DNA of 64,000 nt. Origin: Embiotoca jacksoni (Eukaryota > Chordata > Actinopteri > Embiotocidae). This document shows positions 1 to 11,893 of this stretch, piece after piece. The position numbers were made by a program, and so were the translations under genes. Under the pieces are notes generated by a model. That model was not told where the DNA came from, searched no databases, and worked only from the letters and a program-made list of their open reading frames with translations. The stretch's first letter is position 1. The number at the start of each line of letters is the position of its first letter. Location: positions 17,237,802 to 17,301,801 of the forward strand of contig JAKOON010000011.1 of the NCBI GenBank assembly GCA_022577435.1. Direction: 5' to 3'.

Positions 1-2103
1 AAAAACGTAATGAACTTTTCAGAGGATTGTTTTATGAGAATGATTTTTACTTCGTGCACATCACAGTGTATAACGTACATAAAGAGATAGATTGAAAGAT
101 CATAGATTAATTATTTAACATTACTGATCAAGCTGCTCAGATTCATTCAGTTCGTTGTGATCACACTGTCCATTTTGTCAGTGCGAATCACATATTTATA
201 CCGACCACTAACAGGTGCAGTTTTTGTTGTTGTTTTCTAAATGCGTGATGCAGGTGCAGCGACTTCTCAAAAAGCATTAATTTATAAAGCACAACTTTGT
301 TTCCTCATGAAAAGGCTTTTCATGAGCTAAAGTGTTAATTTTACTGGCTGTGACTCATACGTTGCAGAACTCTTCTGCTTCTTTGCCCTGACCTCTAGTG
401 GAAAATAAGAAGTACTGTAGCTGACTCTGCTTACAGTTCCTCATATAAAAAAAATAAATTAAAAAAAGTCCATTTATCTAAATACAAACTGTGTGACATT
501 TTATAAATAAAAAGGTCATAAAACTGATGTTGGAGTGACTCAAATACATATGTGTATATAATATTAACTCTTTAAAACTACTGATCCTGAGTTGGTTTTG
601 ATATTTGAAATGACTGTAGCTCATTAAGGAAATAAAATCTCATTGGCTGTTTGAAATATCCCTTCAATCCTAATACAGCTTCAGCCCACCAGAGGGCGCT
701 AAAGGTCCTCAGACCTTCACAGTGGAAGACAACGGGCTTGTGGAAGTAATTACAGAGGTAGTAATTAATAACCTATTCATAAGGAGCATTATATCAATGA
801 ACAACATTTTGCAGAGGAGTGTTGCTCACTTTTCTTTATAAAATTATGGCAAAAGAATAAAAAGTTAAATTGAAAACGTGAAATAAAGAGATGTGGTCGA
901 TGCTTTTTGTGGAGCACATAGCACAAACCACATTATTTCATGTGGGACAGAGATGGTCAGCAGCAGCTGCTTTCAGATGGTTTTATATATTTGCAGGGTT
1001 CTTGGAGGTGATGAATGATTGCTGTGATAAACTGTGATCCTATCGAGCTGATGATTCATGAAATGTCAGAGGACGCACATAGCTTCTGGTAAAATATGAG
1101 CTCTAGTTTCTTATAAGTATGGCAGGGGTGAGATGTCATCAGCTTCCTGCCCAAAATGAAGTTTGTTAAGTTATTTTAAACATGCTAAAGATGATTAAGG
1201 GAATGACTGACAGGATGATATAAAAAGTTCTGAGACGCTGACTTTTGGCAGATGAAGATATTTTATTTTAAAAAAGTCTGATTTCCTTCATGTCACGTGT
1301 TACTGTACTTTCAGCACCGTTATCTTGTGTCCTATCTCAAGTTTCTGTTCTTTATCTATTGAATGTCAACACATTTGTATAATTTGAATATAGAGTGAGT
1401 TCAAATGAGTAAGGCTTATTTAAAACACAAAAACAAAAAAGGAAAACCTGAAAGCTTCGGAGACAAGTTCGATTCTCATTTGGCTGAGTTTTGCTAAATA
1501 TTTTCAGTGACTCTGAAGAAAAGAAGGTTTGATCTAGAAAAATAAAGTATGTGGCAGCTGGATATAACAGTACTATGAAAGTAAACATCCTCAAAGCTGC
1601 TTCGATCAATATTCTCATTTTAACAATGGGTCAGGTGCCTGTAATGTGAGTGCGGTCCTATAAATGTGACCCAACAGTTGAACTGAGCTTTTTAGCACCT
1701 TTCTTCACACGTGCTACTTCACAGGTATTTTGAAATGCCGCAGTGGAAACAGCACAGGTGTAAATAATACAAATCAATGATGGCTGCATTTTATTTAGCT
1801 GGCCTGATTTCAGGGTCCTGGTATTGTTCATGCTGGCTCGCCATCACAGCAGGAGTGGGACACCTGAACAAAACAGGGTCATTGATTATGCTATTAATAA
1901 CACCTGCGTTGTTCCTCAACCTTCCTACTCCTATTGTTTGGTCTTTGAAGCCTGAAACTTCACTGTTCTAGTTCACTCTCTTACTGTTCTCAGCAGGCAG
2001 CTGTTTAAAAAAAGAAAGCTCTGATAAACTGTGCATTAACCTGCCCAGCACCAATCAGAAGAGAGAGCCGAGGCCAGCAGCCAGCTGTTGAATATATAGT
2101 GCA

Positions 2104-2379
2104 CCATTATAGTTTGTCCAATAAAACGTAGGTGTACATTATAGTACAAAATCCTGCTGTGCATACAGTTGATGGATGTATGACATCATGCCCGAATATG
2201 TATCTCAAATATCCTCAGGCACATTTATCAAGCAGACACACAGTGGGCTTGATAGATGCTGACAACAAGTACAACACAAGAAAGAAACTCCTGCATTATG
2301 CTACTACTATGATGATTAATAACTGTGACAGCACCCACCTACATCTTCACCCATAATTACTTGTTACTTTAAGCCTCGA
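2104..2379 (+). repeat. Left arm of a large inverted repeat
   Basis: This segment reads almost base for base as the reverse complement of 5092-5362. The match starts at the outer edge with ccattatagtttgtcc and ends at the inner edge with ctttaagcctcga. Only a handful of substitutions and one small indel (near 2220, after cctcaggc) separate the arms. The arms are about 2.7 kb apart. They could be two copies of one short transposable element or the long terminal inverted repeats of a ~3.26 kb element. No obvious target-site duplication was seen at either arm. Confidence 0.85.
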
Positions 2380-2744
2380 GCAGGGGAGAAAACTAAAACA
2401 AAGGTGGGATGGGAGTGAACTACACTTAAGGCTATAAAACAAAAAATCATAACGGACATGAACGCAGGATTTAGTGCAGGACTGTATTAGTTTTAATCAG
2501 ATGTAGCCAGATGTTCCTTTAAATAACAAAATAATCAATTGAAAATAATGACGAATAATTTTAGGGAAACCAAGATGTTCAAAATTCAATTCTTGACTAT
2601 ATAGCTTCACATTGAACGAGGATGTTGGAGATTTAACCCGTGGGGATAAATAACAGACAGATCATTTTAAATAAAATATTTAGACTTTTTATAATAAGAA
2701 AAGCACATATGCTACAGCCTAATCAATCACTCTGACCTATATAG

Positions 2745-2850
2745 TGGTGGAAGAAGTATTCATATCCTTTAACAAGTAAAAGTCCAAATACATCAAAGTA
2801 AAAATACTGAAGTCCTGGATGACAATTCCTGTTTGGTAAAAGTACAGAAT
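2745..2850 (+). repeat. Dispersed teleost repeat fragment (MITE-like)
   Basis: Begins gtggtggaagaagtattcat and continues with AAGTAAAAGT-type motifs. This pattern recurs widely in fish genomes as a short non-autonomous DNA element, remembered as hAT-like. An inverted relative ends at 10,719 in this same window. Family assignment is from memory and not verified. Confidence 0.5.
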
Positions 2851-3131
2851 ATACACAATGGAATTGAGATTAATGAAAAAGTAATTAGATGATGTCATAT
2901 CTAATAATAGTGAAGCATCGGTGTGTGAACAGCATGTTACTGTTGTAGCTGCTGATGGGCAGCGGTGGAAAATTCACACCCACAAAACAAAGTGTAAACT
3001 GTGTGTCTGTGTGTGTCACCGCGGCTTCCTGAAGCCCCGAACCTCCCGAGGTTTGACCTCCTGACCCGTTAACCTGCAGTCCGCTCTGGGTTCCTCGCCC
3101 TGCTCTTACCAAGTCATCACTCTGATGCTGT

Positions 3132-3133
<2 letters not shown>

Positions 3134-3176
<43 letters not shown>
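3134..3176. repeat. (CA)n microsatellite
   Basis: Uninterrupted CA dinucleotide array of about 43 bases. The cysteine/valine-rich ORFs read through it on the opposite strand are artefacts. Confidence 0.97.
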
Positions 3177-3179
<3 letters not shown>

Positions 3180-4428
3180 AGCATTTCTAAATGGGACATC
3201 CTTTGAGGAAACAGTGTGACAATGCAGCAACACAATAGCAGCTACAAGTTGGACCAGAGAGACTGCTGGAAGCAGCGTGGTCTGATGTTGTCTGTGGGGT
3301 TTCTGAGAGGAAACACCTTCAAAACAAAGAACCTTGAAAAAGCAACAGGTTTTTTTTTTTTCCTCAAGAACAAGGAACAATATGTACGACATCAGTAGAA
3401 AGTAGCTTGTCCATGTGAGAAGAACCAGATTTACTGAACACTTCAAATATTTTGGTCCCGATAGAAGACTTTAGCACAGTGTTATTATTGTTATTTAAAT
3501 AATGTATTTGGAAAAAAAGGGGAAACTTTTTAAACCTCTCAGTGTGGATTAAAATAATTAATTCCTCTCATCAGTGAGGGCAGATTTTACAATGCTAGCC
3601 ATAAATACCTCTTTTTTTACAATTTCAGATTAGCGTTAGAAAACTGACCTGTAACTTGACAGTCTTGATACATACACTTTTTCTCTTAATAGTGTGAAGA
3701 AATATTTTTATATTTATTATTTATTTATGTATTATTTATTTATATAAAAAAAAGTATGACATTTACAAATTTAATTCACAATACGAGGCCAGTGGCATGT
3801 ACAAAGTAAACAGTGTTGAAAAAAATCAGTCCATCATAGTTCTTGTGAAATAAATTCCACTGGACGCTCATGAAAGCTGTCTCACTCTGACGAGGTTCTC
3901 TGTTTTTATCTTGTTTGACATCGTTAGGGAAGTTGGTTAATATTTTAAGAAATGGGCAGCGTGAGTTTCAACAACATATCTCCTGTTGTAACTTGAAAAC
4001 AAACCAAACATGTTTCGACATATAACAAGTATTAAAACACTGATGGGAAAAGTGAATTCGCTAAATTGTTTAAAAACTGGCATTAATCAACAGAAATTGA
4101 TAGATTTAAGATTATAATTGCATGCAATTAAATTCGGAGCCTCTTTTTTTATTTTATACACTTTATTTATCTTGCAGTAACAGGTGAAGTTCCTTTGATT
4201 ATGAGGTCACAGCAAGGTCTTTGATTTAATGAATAAACATTACAGATTATGCTGAACTGTAACACACTTTTCTCTCTTAACAGATCCAACTCGTTGCTCG
4301 TTCTGTATGTTTCTGAGCTGCAGACAGTTTTGTCAGCTGGACTCTCAGACTCTTGTTCATCGGCACCAGACAATCACTTTGACTCCGAGACGGCACTTCT
4401 GCAGTCGGCAACGCCAGACAGAACTAAA

Positions 4429-4430
<2 letters not shown>

Positions 4431-4501
<71 letters not shown>
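4431..4501. repeat. (GT)n microsatellite
   Basis: Uninterrupted GT array of about 70 bases. It creates spurious long Cys-Val ORFs in several frames. Confidence 0.97.
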
Positions 4502-4502
<1 letters not shown>

Positions 4503-4750
4503 ACTATACTATACAGGATACTTTACTGTACAGAGCAGTAGTTAGTTACCAGTAAGAGGGAATCCTGAGTTATCACACTACTTTGAATCATGACAAAGCC
4601 CACAGAACAGGAACACAATGCGAGTGTCTCCATGAGGAGTGATTCTACTTTTATGGGTGATTCATATCTACATTTAACAATGAAGTGATGGAGCCATTTT
4701 CTCTGACAATACTGTGTGAGGTATTGTTCGCTTCAGGGAAGTGGGCCTAA

Positions 4751-4797
4751 TGTTCTGTTCTTCTTTCAAAGAAACAGTTCTTTCAAAGAACAGAACA
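4751..4797. repeat. Short inverted repeat / hairpin
   Basis: The 12-base arm tgttctgttctt is matched by its exact reverse complement aagaacagaaca about 23 bases later, with a further ctttcaaag palindrome inside. Each arm carries TGTTCT/AGAACA half-sites like those of steroid-receptor elements. Function unknown. Confidence 0.7.
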
Positions 4798-5091
4798 TTT
4801 TGATCCTCCTCAGACACACATGCACACACACACAAATATTTCTAAGCACCAAACTCTTGGGCCAAAAGAATTAAGCCAAACAGCCAACAACTGCAGTTCT
4901 TTGAATGGCCACTTGAGGCCGGCTCTTAAAAGCAAGTCTGTCCCATGTTGAAATGCTCAACTTTACAGCAGACGAAAACTGTTAACAGCTTGGTACACAA
5001 AGTTTTGTTTTTTTCTCTCTATAGCTTCCTGTTCATGACAGTTGTGTGGAGAGTAAATGTTGACACACTAAGTCATCCATTTTAAATGATA

Positions 5092-5362
5092 TCGAGGCTT
5101 AAAGTAATAAGTAATTATGGGTGAAGATGTAGGTGGGTGCTGTCAAAGTTATTAATCATCATAGTAGTAGCATAACGCAGGAGTTTCTTCCTTGTGTTGT
5201 ACTTGTTGTCAGCATCTTTCAAGCCCACTGTGTGTCTGCTTAAAAGCCTGAGGATATTTGAGATACATGTTCGGGCATGATGTCATACATCCATCAACTG
5301 TATGCACAGCAGGATTTTGTACTATAATGTACACCTACGTTTTATTGGACAAACTATAATGG
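5092..5362 (-). repeat. Right arm of a large inverted repeat
   Basis: Inverted partner of 2104-2379; see that entry. The homology stops sharply at ...aaactataatgg on the outer side and at tcgaggcttaaag on the inner side. The small number of differences suggests either a recent duplication or gene conversion between arms. Confidence 0.85.
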
Positions 5363-7440
5363 AGTCCCGTACACTTACTATGCATCTTAGCAACTTTTAT
5401 AGCGAGCTAAAGAGCAGTTTAATTGATCCCACAGGCAGGAAGCAACACATAGCTAATCTCCCTAGAAAATAATCAGCCTGAATCATACCGGTTTATATGT
5501 TTGAGTTCAGATGAGAAATGGTTTTATTTGGGGTTTGGCAGTACGAGTTGTGAACACAGTCACAGAAATTGTCAATAAACATACTGTATAATATTGTACA
5601 GCAACACCTAGCAGGCCGTGGTGTCTGGTGGATCCAAATGGAGATCCAGAACATTGATCCAATACAACATAATCTTATTATATAGAACTAATGTTGTTTA
5701 CCTTGTGCAGAAAAGCAATATGTAGATGCTAACTGAGGCTTTCACTGCTACATTTCAGACATAACTGGTTTTAAATATGTTCTTAAGGTTAATGCACTTA
5801 GCTTATGAGAAATTAATATAAATAAAGAATACAGCTGACAGAAATATTGATTAGAAATGCATTTGAAGCCAAGTAAACAACTCCATGTGGTTCTTCAGTA
5901 TTACCTTACCAGCAGTGAGAGCTGAACTCTGGGTGTTGGTTTTGGACGCTTTCAGAGGTCCTTAATGATTTAAAAGGTGAAAATGTGGAACTGTTTAGAC
6001 CTTTTTATTTCAGTTTAAGTGTATATTGTCTGATTATTAGCCTACTTTTATGAAGCTACTTCAGATTATTTTGTCCTGTGGTTACACTGTAGGGATTAAA
6101 CAAACAGAAAACAAACTTTTTAGTCGATTAAAATGTTAAATTAACTGCAGTAAAATCAGTTTAAATTTTGACCCATTTAGATCGGCCATTAGTATTAGTG
6201 TTCCTTTTCACACAGACCAACAATATAGCAAAAAAAAAAAAAGGAGAAGACCTGTGTTACCGGTTGACTTCTCTCAGCTGAGTCTAAAATAAGTATGTGG
6301 TTAGTGAGTTCTGCTACAGGGCGTTGGATGTATTAATACAGAGAAACTGGTTTTTTTAAGGTATCCGCAGTAAAACATGTTTTTATCTGTATCAAAAACA
6401 GACTGTACAAGATTTTAAAGTAAAAGTTCTGGTGTCGGTTTTGTTTAAAAGGTATTTAAGTTGACAGATATACTTATCCATTTGTTGCTTTGGATTTCAC
6501 TCTCTAAACGGGGTGATGTAATAAGAACAAGTTGTAAAGGAGAGAGCTGTAAATAATAAAGATAATGCACGTTCCAGTGCATTATTAGTGGCTCCATATG
6601 AAATCAACCCAGTAGTCGAAAGACGCCAAATTCCTCTCTGGTTAACAAAAATGTAATAGCCCTCCATTCAGCAGTAAGTCTGGCAATGAGCAATGACTGC
6701 TGGACATCAATACAACATGCTCTGAGTACTGTAGGTTTAATGGACCTGAGAGAAAAGCACTGCTCAACCTTGTGATGAATGGACTCTTGCTGTACACTCA
6801 CATTAACTGTCTGGGAGGCCGATGCCATCAACAAAAAGGAAAGGAAACAGCTCTGCTCGCTACCTAATGCAGATGAGGATTAGCAGCCTGACTGACAATT
6901 TCTCACGGATAAAACAAAGTCTCAATATAAAGGTGATGACAGTGGTAAAATAAAAACCATGTGCTGCATTTACAGCGTGAAGGCTAAACAAATTTGCAGA
7001 AACAAATCTCAGTATAGATCTGAGTTTATATGAAACATGTGACCACTAAATTTCCGTTATCTTTAAAAAAAAAAAACAGAAGTATATTTGTCACCCAACA
7101 CAGAGATTTCATACGTGTTACACAACAGAACATGTTCACGGAGAATGACTACTTCATTGTAAGTCCTTTTAACTCAGGATAACATTATTATGCGACAAAA
7201 GGAATTTTCTTTCACTAAACATAAAGTTAGAGACACTGAGGGGCTGAAAGCAGCACGTACTGTTGACTGTACCAAACTAAAACAAACCACTATTTTAATA
7301 TTTCAAATGATTTAGTATGCTATTAGATTACACGTCTTATAATGTCTTTTTTGGTTTATTTAATATTGAACACTTCTATGCATCAAATATATCTAAAGGG
7401 TACGTTATTAGCCAGGGGTGAAAAAGATCCACACATTATG

Positions 7441-8540
7441 GCTTGAAATGATTTTTGGGTGCTGTTGCACTGGATCATTTTCCATTAAACTGTATTTGTG
7501 ATATTTCGTTGCCTTGTGCGTGTACGTGGAGGTGGGCAGAGCAGGCGTTAACCTTGGCTGGGAACCATGCAATTATCACGGAAGCCGTCAAAGTGAGCCT
7601 GCAACAGAAAAACTGTGGCTCCTGGGTTTCTTTTCATGTTCAGTGTTAAGTGAAAACAGTCCATTAAATGTATGTTCGTATGGTAATGTCAGCCAGCTTG
7701 ACACTCGATAATCTGTTGAGGAGCCACTGCAGTATTACTGATGTCAGAGCCATTGGCAGAATCTCAAAAATCCATCTGATTAATCTTTCGGCTGGAAACA
7801 CATGAAATGGAAAATGAAAAGCCCTGCACTTAACAGTAAAAGAGCCAACAGGTATGAGCACTAAGTATCCCGGCAGACAAAGGAAATGACAGAACCTAAG
7901 ACCTATTTCTGTTTGTGTGGCCTCCTCAAGTTGGCAGATTCTAGACTAAACTGTGCCACAGCTGAAATTATGCCCCAGAAGCATCTCCGAGGCCTTGCTC
8001 TGTGGAGCTGCATGCAAGAGACCGCCATGCCTAGAAATACTGCCACCGCAAAGCCACAGGGCAGGAGGGGACTGCCCGCCTTAGATTTGTAGCCCAGACT
8101 CATGGGGTGTGTTTTTGCCTTAAAATGGCGAGGGTGAAATTAAAGGCAGCGTTTTCATGTAATTGCAGATGGATGTGCCCACTGCCCACGGACCTGACCC
8201 CAGCTCCTGCGCTGTAATGAAGGGTTGAGAGCCTGAACAAGGCAAACCCTGGCAAACTAATGGCTGCAGGGATGCCGGCCAGATAGATTTTTGCAATAAG
8301 CCTACAGCACTAAAGCACAGCGCCCTTATCTTCATTCTATCCGGCCATTTTCATTTAACCATTACTTCTCTGCTTTGCATGAGAGGCCATTAGATTACCA
8401 GTCACACAAACTGCATTGTGATCAATTATGAATGGCCTTGGAATATTTCATACAAACAGGCATTTCTAAATGGGCTTTGCTTTTATATTGCCTTATGATT
8501 AATAATAAATACCTTGATATGTTTCTGCCCGAGTCAAGAG
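7441..8540. promoter_or_regulatory. Candidate conserved non-coding element upstream of s1pr3
   Basis: This ~1.1 kb stretch has balanced, high-complexity sequence unlike the surrounding AT-rich, repeat-laden DNA. It has no long ORF and is dense in homeodomain-like TAAT/ATTA cores, particularly at 8340-8520. It lies 3-4 kb upstream of s1pr3. Such texture is typical of vertebrate conserved non-coding elements, but conservation cannot be judged from one sequence. The ORFs within it are short and unlike any family I know. Confidence 0.3.
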
Positions 8541-8560
8541 TAGTTCAATGCTCTTTATCG

Positions 8561-11105
8561 ACTGACAGCAACTTGATACTGTACAAAGCTATTTAAAAGA
8601 ATCCATACAGACTTCTGCGTCTCTTCAATTGAATTGAATTGAATTATTTCAAAGGTATATTATACTGCAATACATTTCAGATGGTAATATTACATTTACT
8701 TGACGTAATTTTAAGATTAATGATAGAAAACATTCTGTATGAACACTGTTGAAAAATATGATCCATGCTTTGTTAACTTAAAATACCAAAATGTATATAA
8801 AGCAGTACTATTTATAGCTCCACTTTGACCAGCTGCAACATTGAAACTGATGCTTATATGTAAATATATAACAAATATTAATTTAATCACCTAATATATA
8901 ATATTAGACCTAATGGGGGGAAATTCTGCTGCTTAATTACAAATTTTATTTTAATTCATAAGCACAACATACTGATGATACGTCTGTACTTTTAGCCGGA
9001 GTAGCTCAGCAGTGTGGTACGGCTACGTTTACTTTTCTAAAGGATGTGAATACTAACCGCTAACAATATCACAGAAAAGCTGTATACTGTAAAATGTTCA
9101 GGGCGGCCTGGAGCTCAGCAGTGGAAACTTTCCCTGAGGAATGGTTTTACCATCTGTAAGGTCGGTTACTCTGTGGGAAGGAAGGTTATATTGTACAGTA
9201 CTTTCAAATGAGGGGTTGCAGCATGTAGGTTATACTTAAATAATATAGCAATATAATAGCAGGAAATCACACATATGGTGCATTGATGATTTAGGGGAGT
9301 CTTACAACATGTGATGCTGAAAAAAATGACAGCTTCACAGGACTTTAATTACTGTCCTGCTGACGAGGATGAAAGGAAAATTCAGCTTCGCTCAAACCAA
9401 AGAAGTGACTGTCTGCAAAGTTACACTTTAGTGAGGGTGGTCCTGCAAAAGTGAAAACCCTCCACCCATGCTCCTCTTCAGTAGTCTATGAATACACGCA
9501 GACATATGCTCACTCCAACCACATATTACGGGGTTGCTGATGGTTTCATATTTGGCCCAAAGTTTATGTAAATGCAGATGCGAGCCCCACATCACTGCAG
9601 TTTGCTGAAAAACCCAAGGATTTTCCAACCATGTTCCCACTCTGTTAATCCAGCTGCCTTTACGTAGCCCCACTCTGTGATTGGTCCCAGATTTGCTGCG
9701 GGTCCAGAGTAACTATTTGGCTTTTTCCCTGAAATTTTCCCATTGCTTGCTGGCACAGTGCGATCTGCAGGAAACTACTGAGAATTGTGACCGTAACAAT
9801 GCTAATGGAGCCATGCCAGACCATAGCTGTTTATTCAACCACACAAGACATTCCTCTGGGTTAATAGCCAGACATTGGAAGATATCTATTATTTAATGAT
9901 TTGGTCTGTGACACAGCACAGTATGTGCTTCTTCGGGGAAAATTGCAAGCAGCTAAATGTGTGGCACCATATAAAGAAACGCAATAAGATTCTTAGCATT
10001 TGAGTGTGTGACTCAGTTATTCTGGGCTCAAACCCTGGATTTTGTTTGAAAATAAAGTTTATTGTTTCAGTCTCAGTTGGGTCATTTTGTGTTTAGTTTT
10101 AAGCCGGAGAAGTCTTTAAATCTCCTCAGAGTGGAGATTCCACTTTGTCACATCTATTTTAAAGAGTCATCATCTGTCTCCCTGCCTCTGCCTCCTCGCT
10201 GCCAGCCCTGCCCATCCTTCCTGGATATGAGGTCACAACAGAAGGACCAGAACAAAGGATGGGCTGCAGTCATCTCAGCTTAAACTCTTACAGCATACTG
10301 TATGCGTGTACTTTGTCTTGCACTACATTTATCTTTAGTTACTAGTTACGTTACAGTTTTTCAGATTAGATGTTCCTTTATGGGTTGAGAAAAATCTCCA
10401 ACTATTTAAGATAAATAAACTTCAATCCCTCTTGGATTTGCTCGGAATAACAGCTTGTTGATTTTCATAGAGATACGTGGTTCTTACAGAACAGAAACAA
10501 TACAAATATCTGATGATCTTATCGAATATGATGCATTACATTAGATTAAAGTGGTACATAAAGTAATTAAAATAAGCACATCCTTAACTAAAGCACTAAA
10601 ACCCAACACATAACAGTAAAACACTGAGTGGGGGCATTTATTGCATTGTGTATACTTTCTTAAGTACATTTTGCAGATGATACTTCTCTTGAGGATCTGA
10701 ATACTTCTTCCACCACTGAACTTCTCTAGTGAGCAAGGAATAATGCAATCTAGCCAATAGCTTTCTGCCAAGCTATTTTTAATTATTTACATTTGTTTAC
10801 TAAAAAAAAAACTTCTTCAGAATCAAAATCACAATCAGCTTCATTGGGCAGATATGTTTACTAACATTATTTTCATTAACTAATTTCTGACTTATGAAGG
10901 AGTTTTTAAAAAAAAAAAGCTAAAACTTAACAGTAATAACAAATGCTGGCTGTCAATTCAGCAAAGTCTGTTTGCAACCTGAAGATACACATTTAATTAA
11001 CTGCCCTGTTAAACATTTTATGTAACTATGTTTTAGTTTTGGTTTTTTTTTTTAAAGAGGAAAAAATGCTGACTATTTGTGGGAGCAAACTGTGAGAATG
11101 AATAA
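8561..11105. other. Intergenic DNA upstream of s1pr3
   Basis: No gene seen. A possible decayed tRNA-derived SINE lies around 9105-9180 (A-box-like ctcagcagtgg, B-box-like ggtcggtta). A MITE-like repeat lies at about 10,545-10,719. Otherwise AT-rich unique sequence. Confidence 0.5.
10545..10719 (-). repeat. Dispersed teleost repeat (MITE-like), inverted
   Basis: The right edge reads gaatacttcttccaccact, the reverse complement of the opening motif of the fragment at 2745. Inside are TTAAGTA-type motifs of the same family. The left limit is approximate. Confidence 0.5.
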
Positions 11106-11149
11106 GTGAAACATATGTTAAGCACGTTGAGTTTATCCACATACCTCCA

Positions 11150-11421
11150 GGCTTTGAACGGACCCCTCGGCCGCCTCTGCGCTCCCCCTGTCCGGCGGAG
11201 GGAGGGGAGAGGGAGGGGTCTGACTTCCAGACAACCGTCGACAACTCCGGAGCTTCAGATCAGACAATCAGCGAAAGATGAGGAGCTGCCGTCTTCAGCG
11301 GAGCGATGCGGGACGACTTCAAGTTTAAATCTAGGAAAATACGGAGAATCGACAGGTCAGCGGTGAAATGTTCGTCCTTCAGTTTAACTTTCATCTAAAC
11401 GCGAACTGCGAGCGTCCAGCG
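11150..11421 (+). promoter_or_regulatory. s1pr3: Probable promoter and untranslated exon 1 of s1pr3
   Basis: A locally GC- and CpG-rich block that ends in a consensus donor (GTGAGT at 11,422). The matching acceptor, a pyrimidine tract followed by CTGCTGCAG, ends at 11,824, giving a ~403 bp intron in the 5' leader. An untranslated first exon followed by a single coding exon is the usual arrangement for S1P receptor genes. The transcription start was not determined; a second possible donor lies near 11,355. Confidence 0.55.
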
Positions 11422-11893
11422 GTGAGTTGTGCGTAAACTGCTTGAAACGACTCAAACTGGCAAATTAAAACCTCCGGGTGTCATCAGATCATGTGTAAGC
11501 TATAGTTTATGATTGTGACAACAAAAAAAGACTTAATTTCATGTTTAAAAAGCAAAGGAAAATATGATTAATGTATTGAAAGGAGCTTCTCCGTAGTTTT
11601 CTTTTTTTTTTTTAAGACTCTTATGTAAACAAACATCACAGTTTATTTTAAGATGCTGACTCTATTTTCAAAAGTTTTTACAGGTATTTGCGAGACTCAA
11701 TGACCTCCTTTTCCCATAGAAACGGTTACAAACAATCAGGGAAAATATTATGAGAAAATAATAGCAACATCATGACCTATAATCTGGCAGCTTTCTGCAA
11801 TAACACCCATCTCTCCTGCTGCAGTTGAACACAGTGGACACTGGACTCCCAGCTCAAGTCTGACATCCAGTGTCAGCGGCCGGCGTTTTGAAG

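Larger units (their letters stand above)
1..7440. other. Intergenic DNA left of s1pr3, no gene seen
   Basis: No open reading frame here resembles a known protein. The short ORFs are low-complexity or microsatellite translations. The stretch is AT-rich and holds an inverted pair of ~275 bp repeats (2104-2379 and 5092-5362), two dinucleotide arrays, a teleost-type dispersed repeat fragment near 2745-2850 and a short perfect hairpin at 4751-4797. I see no exon with credible splice sites. Confidence 0.6.

Noticed and set aside
8995..9070. tRNA gene starting gccggagtagctcagc
   Set aside because: Resembles a tRNA 5' half, but there is no matching acceptor stem or proper T-loop in range; at most a SINE remnant.
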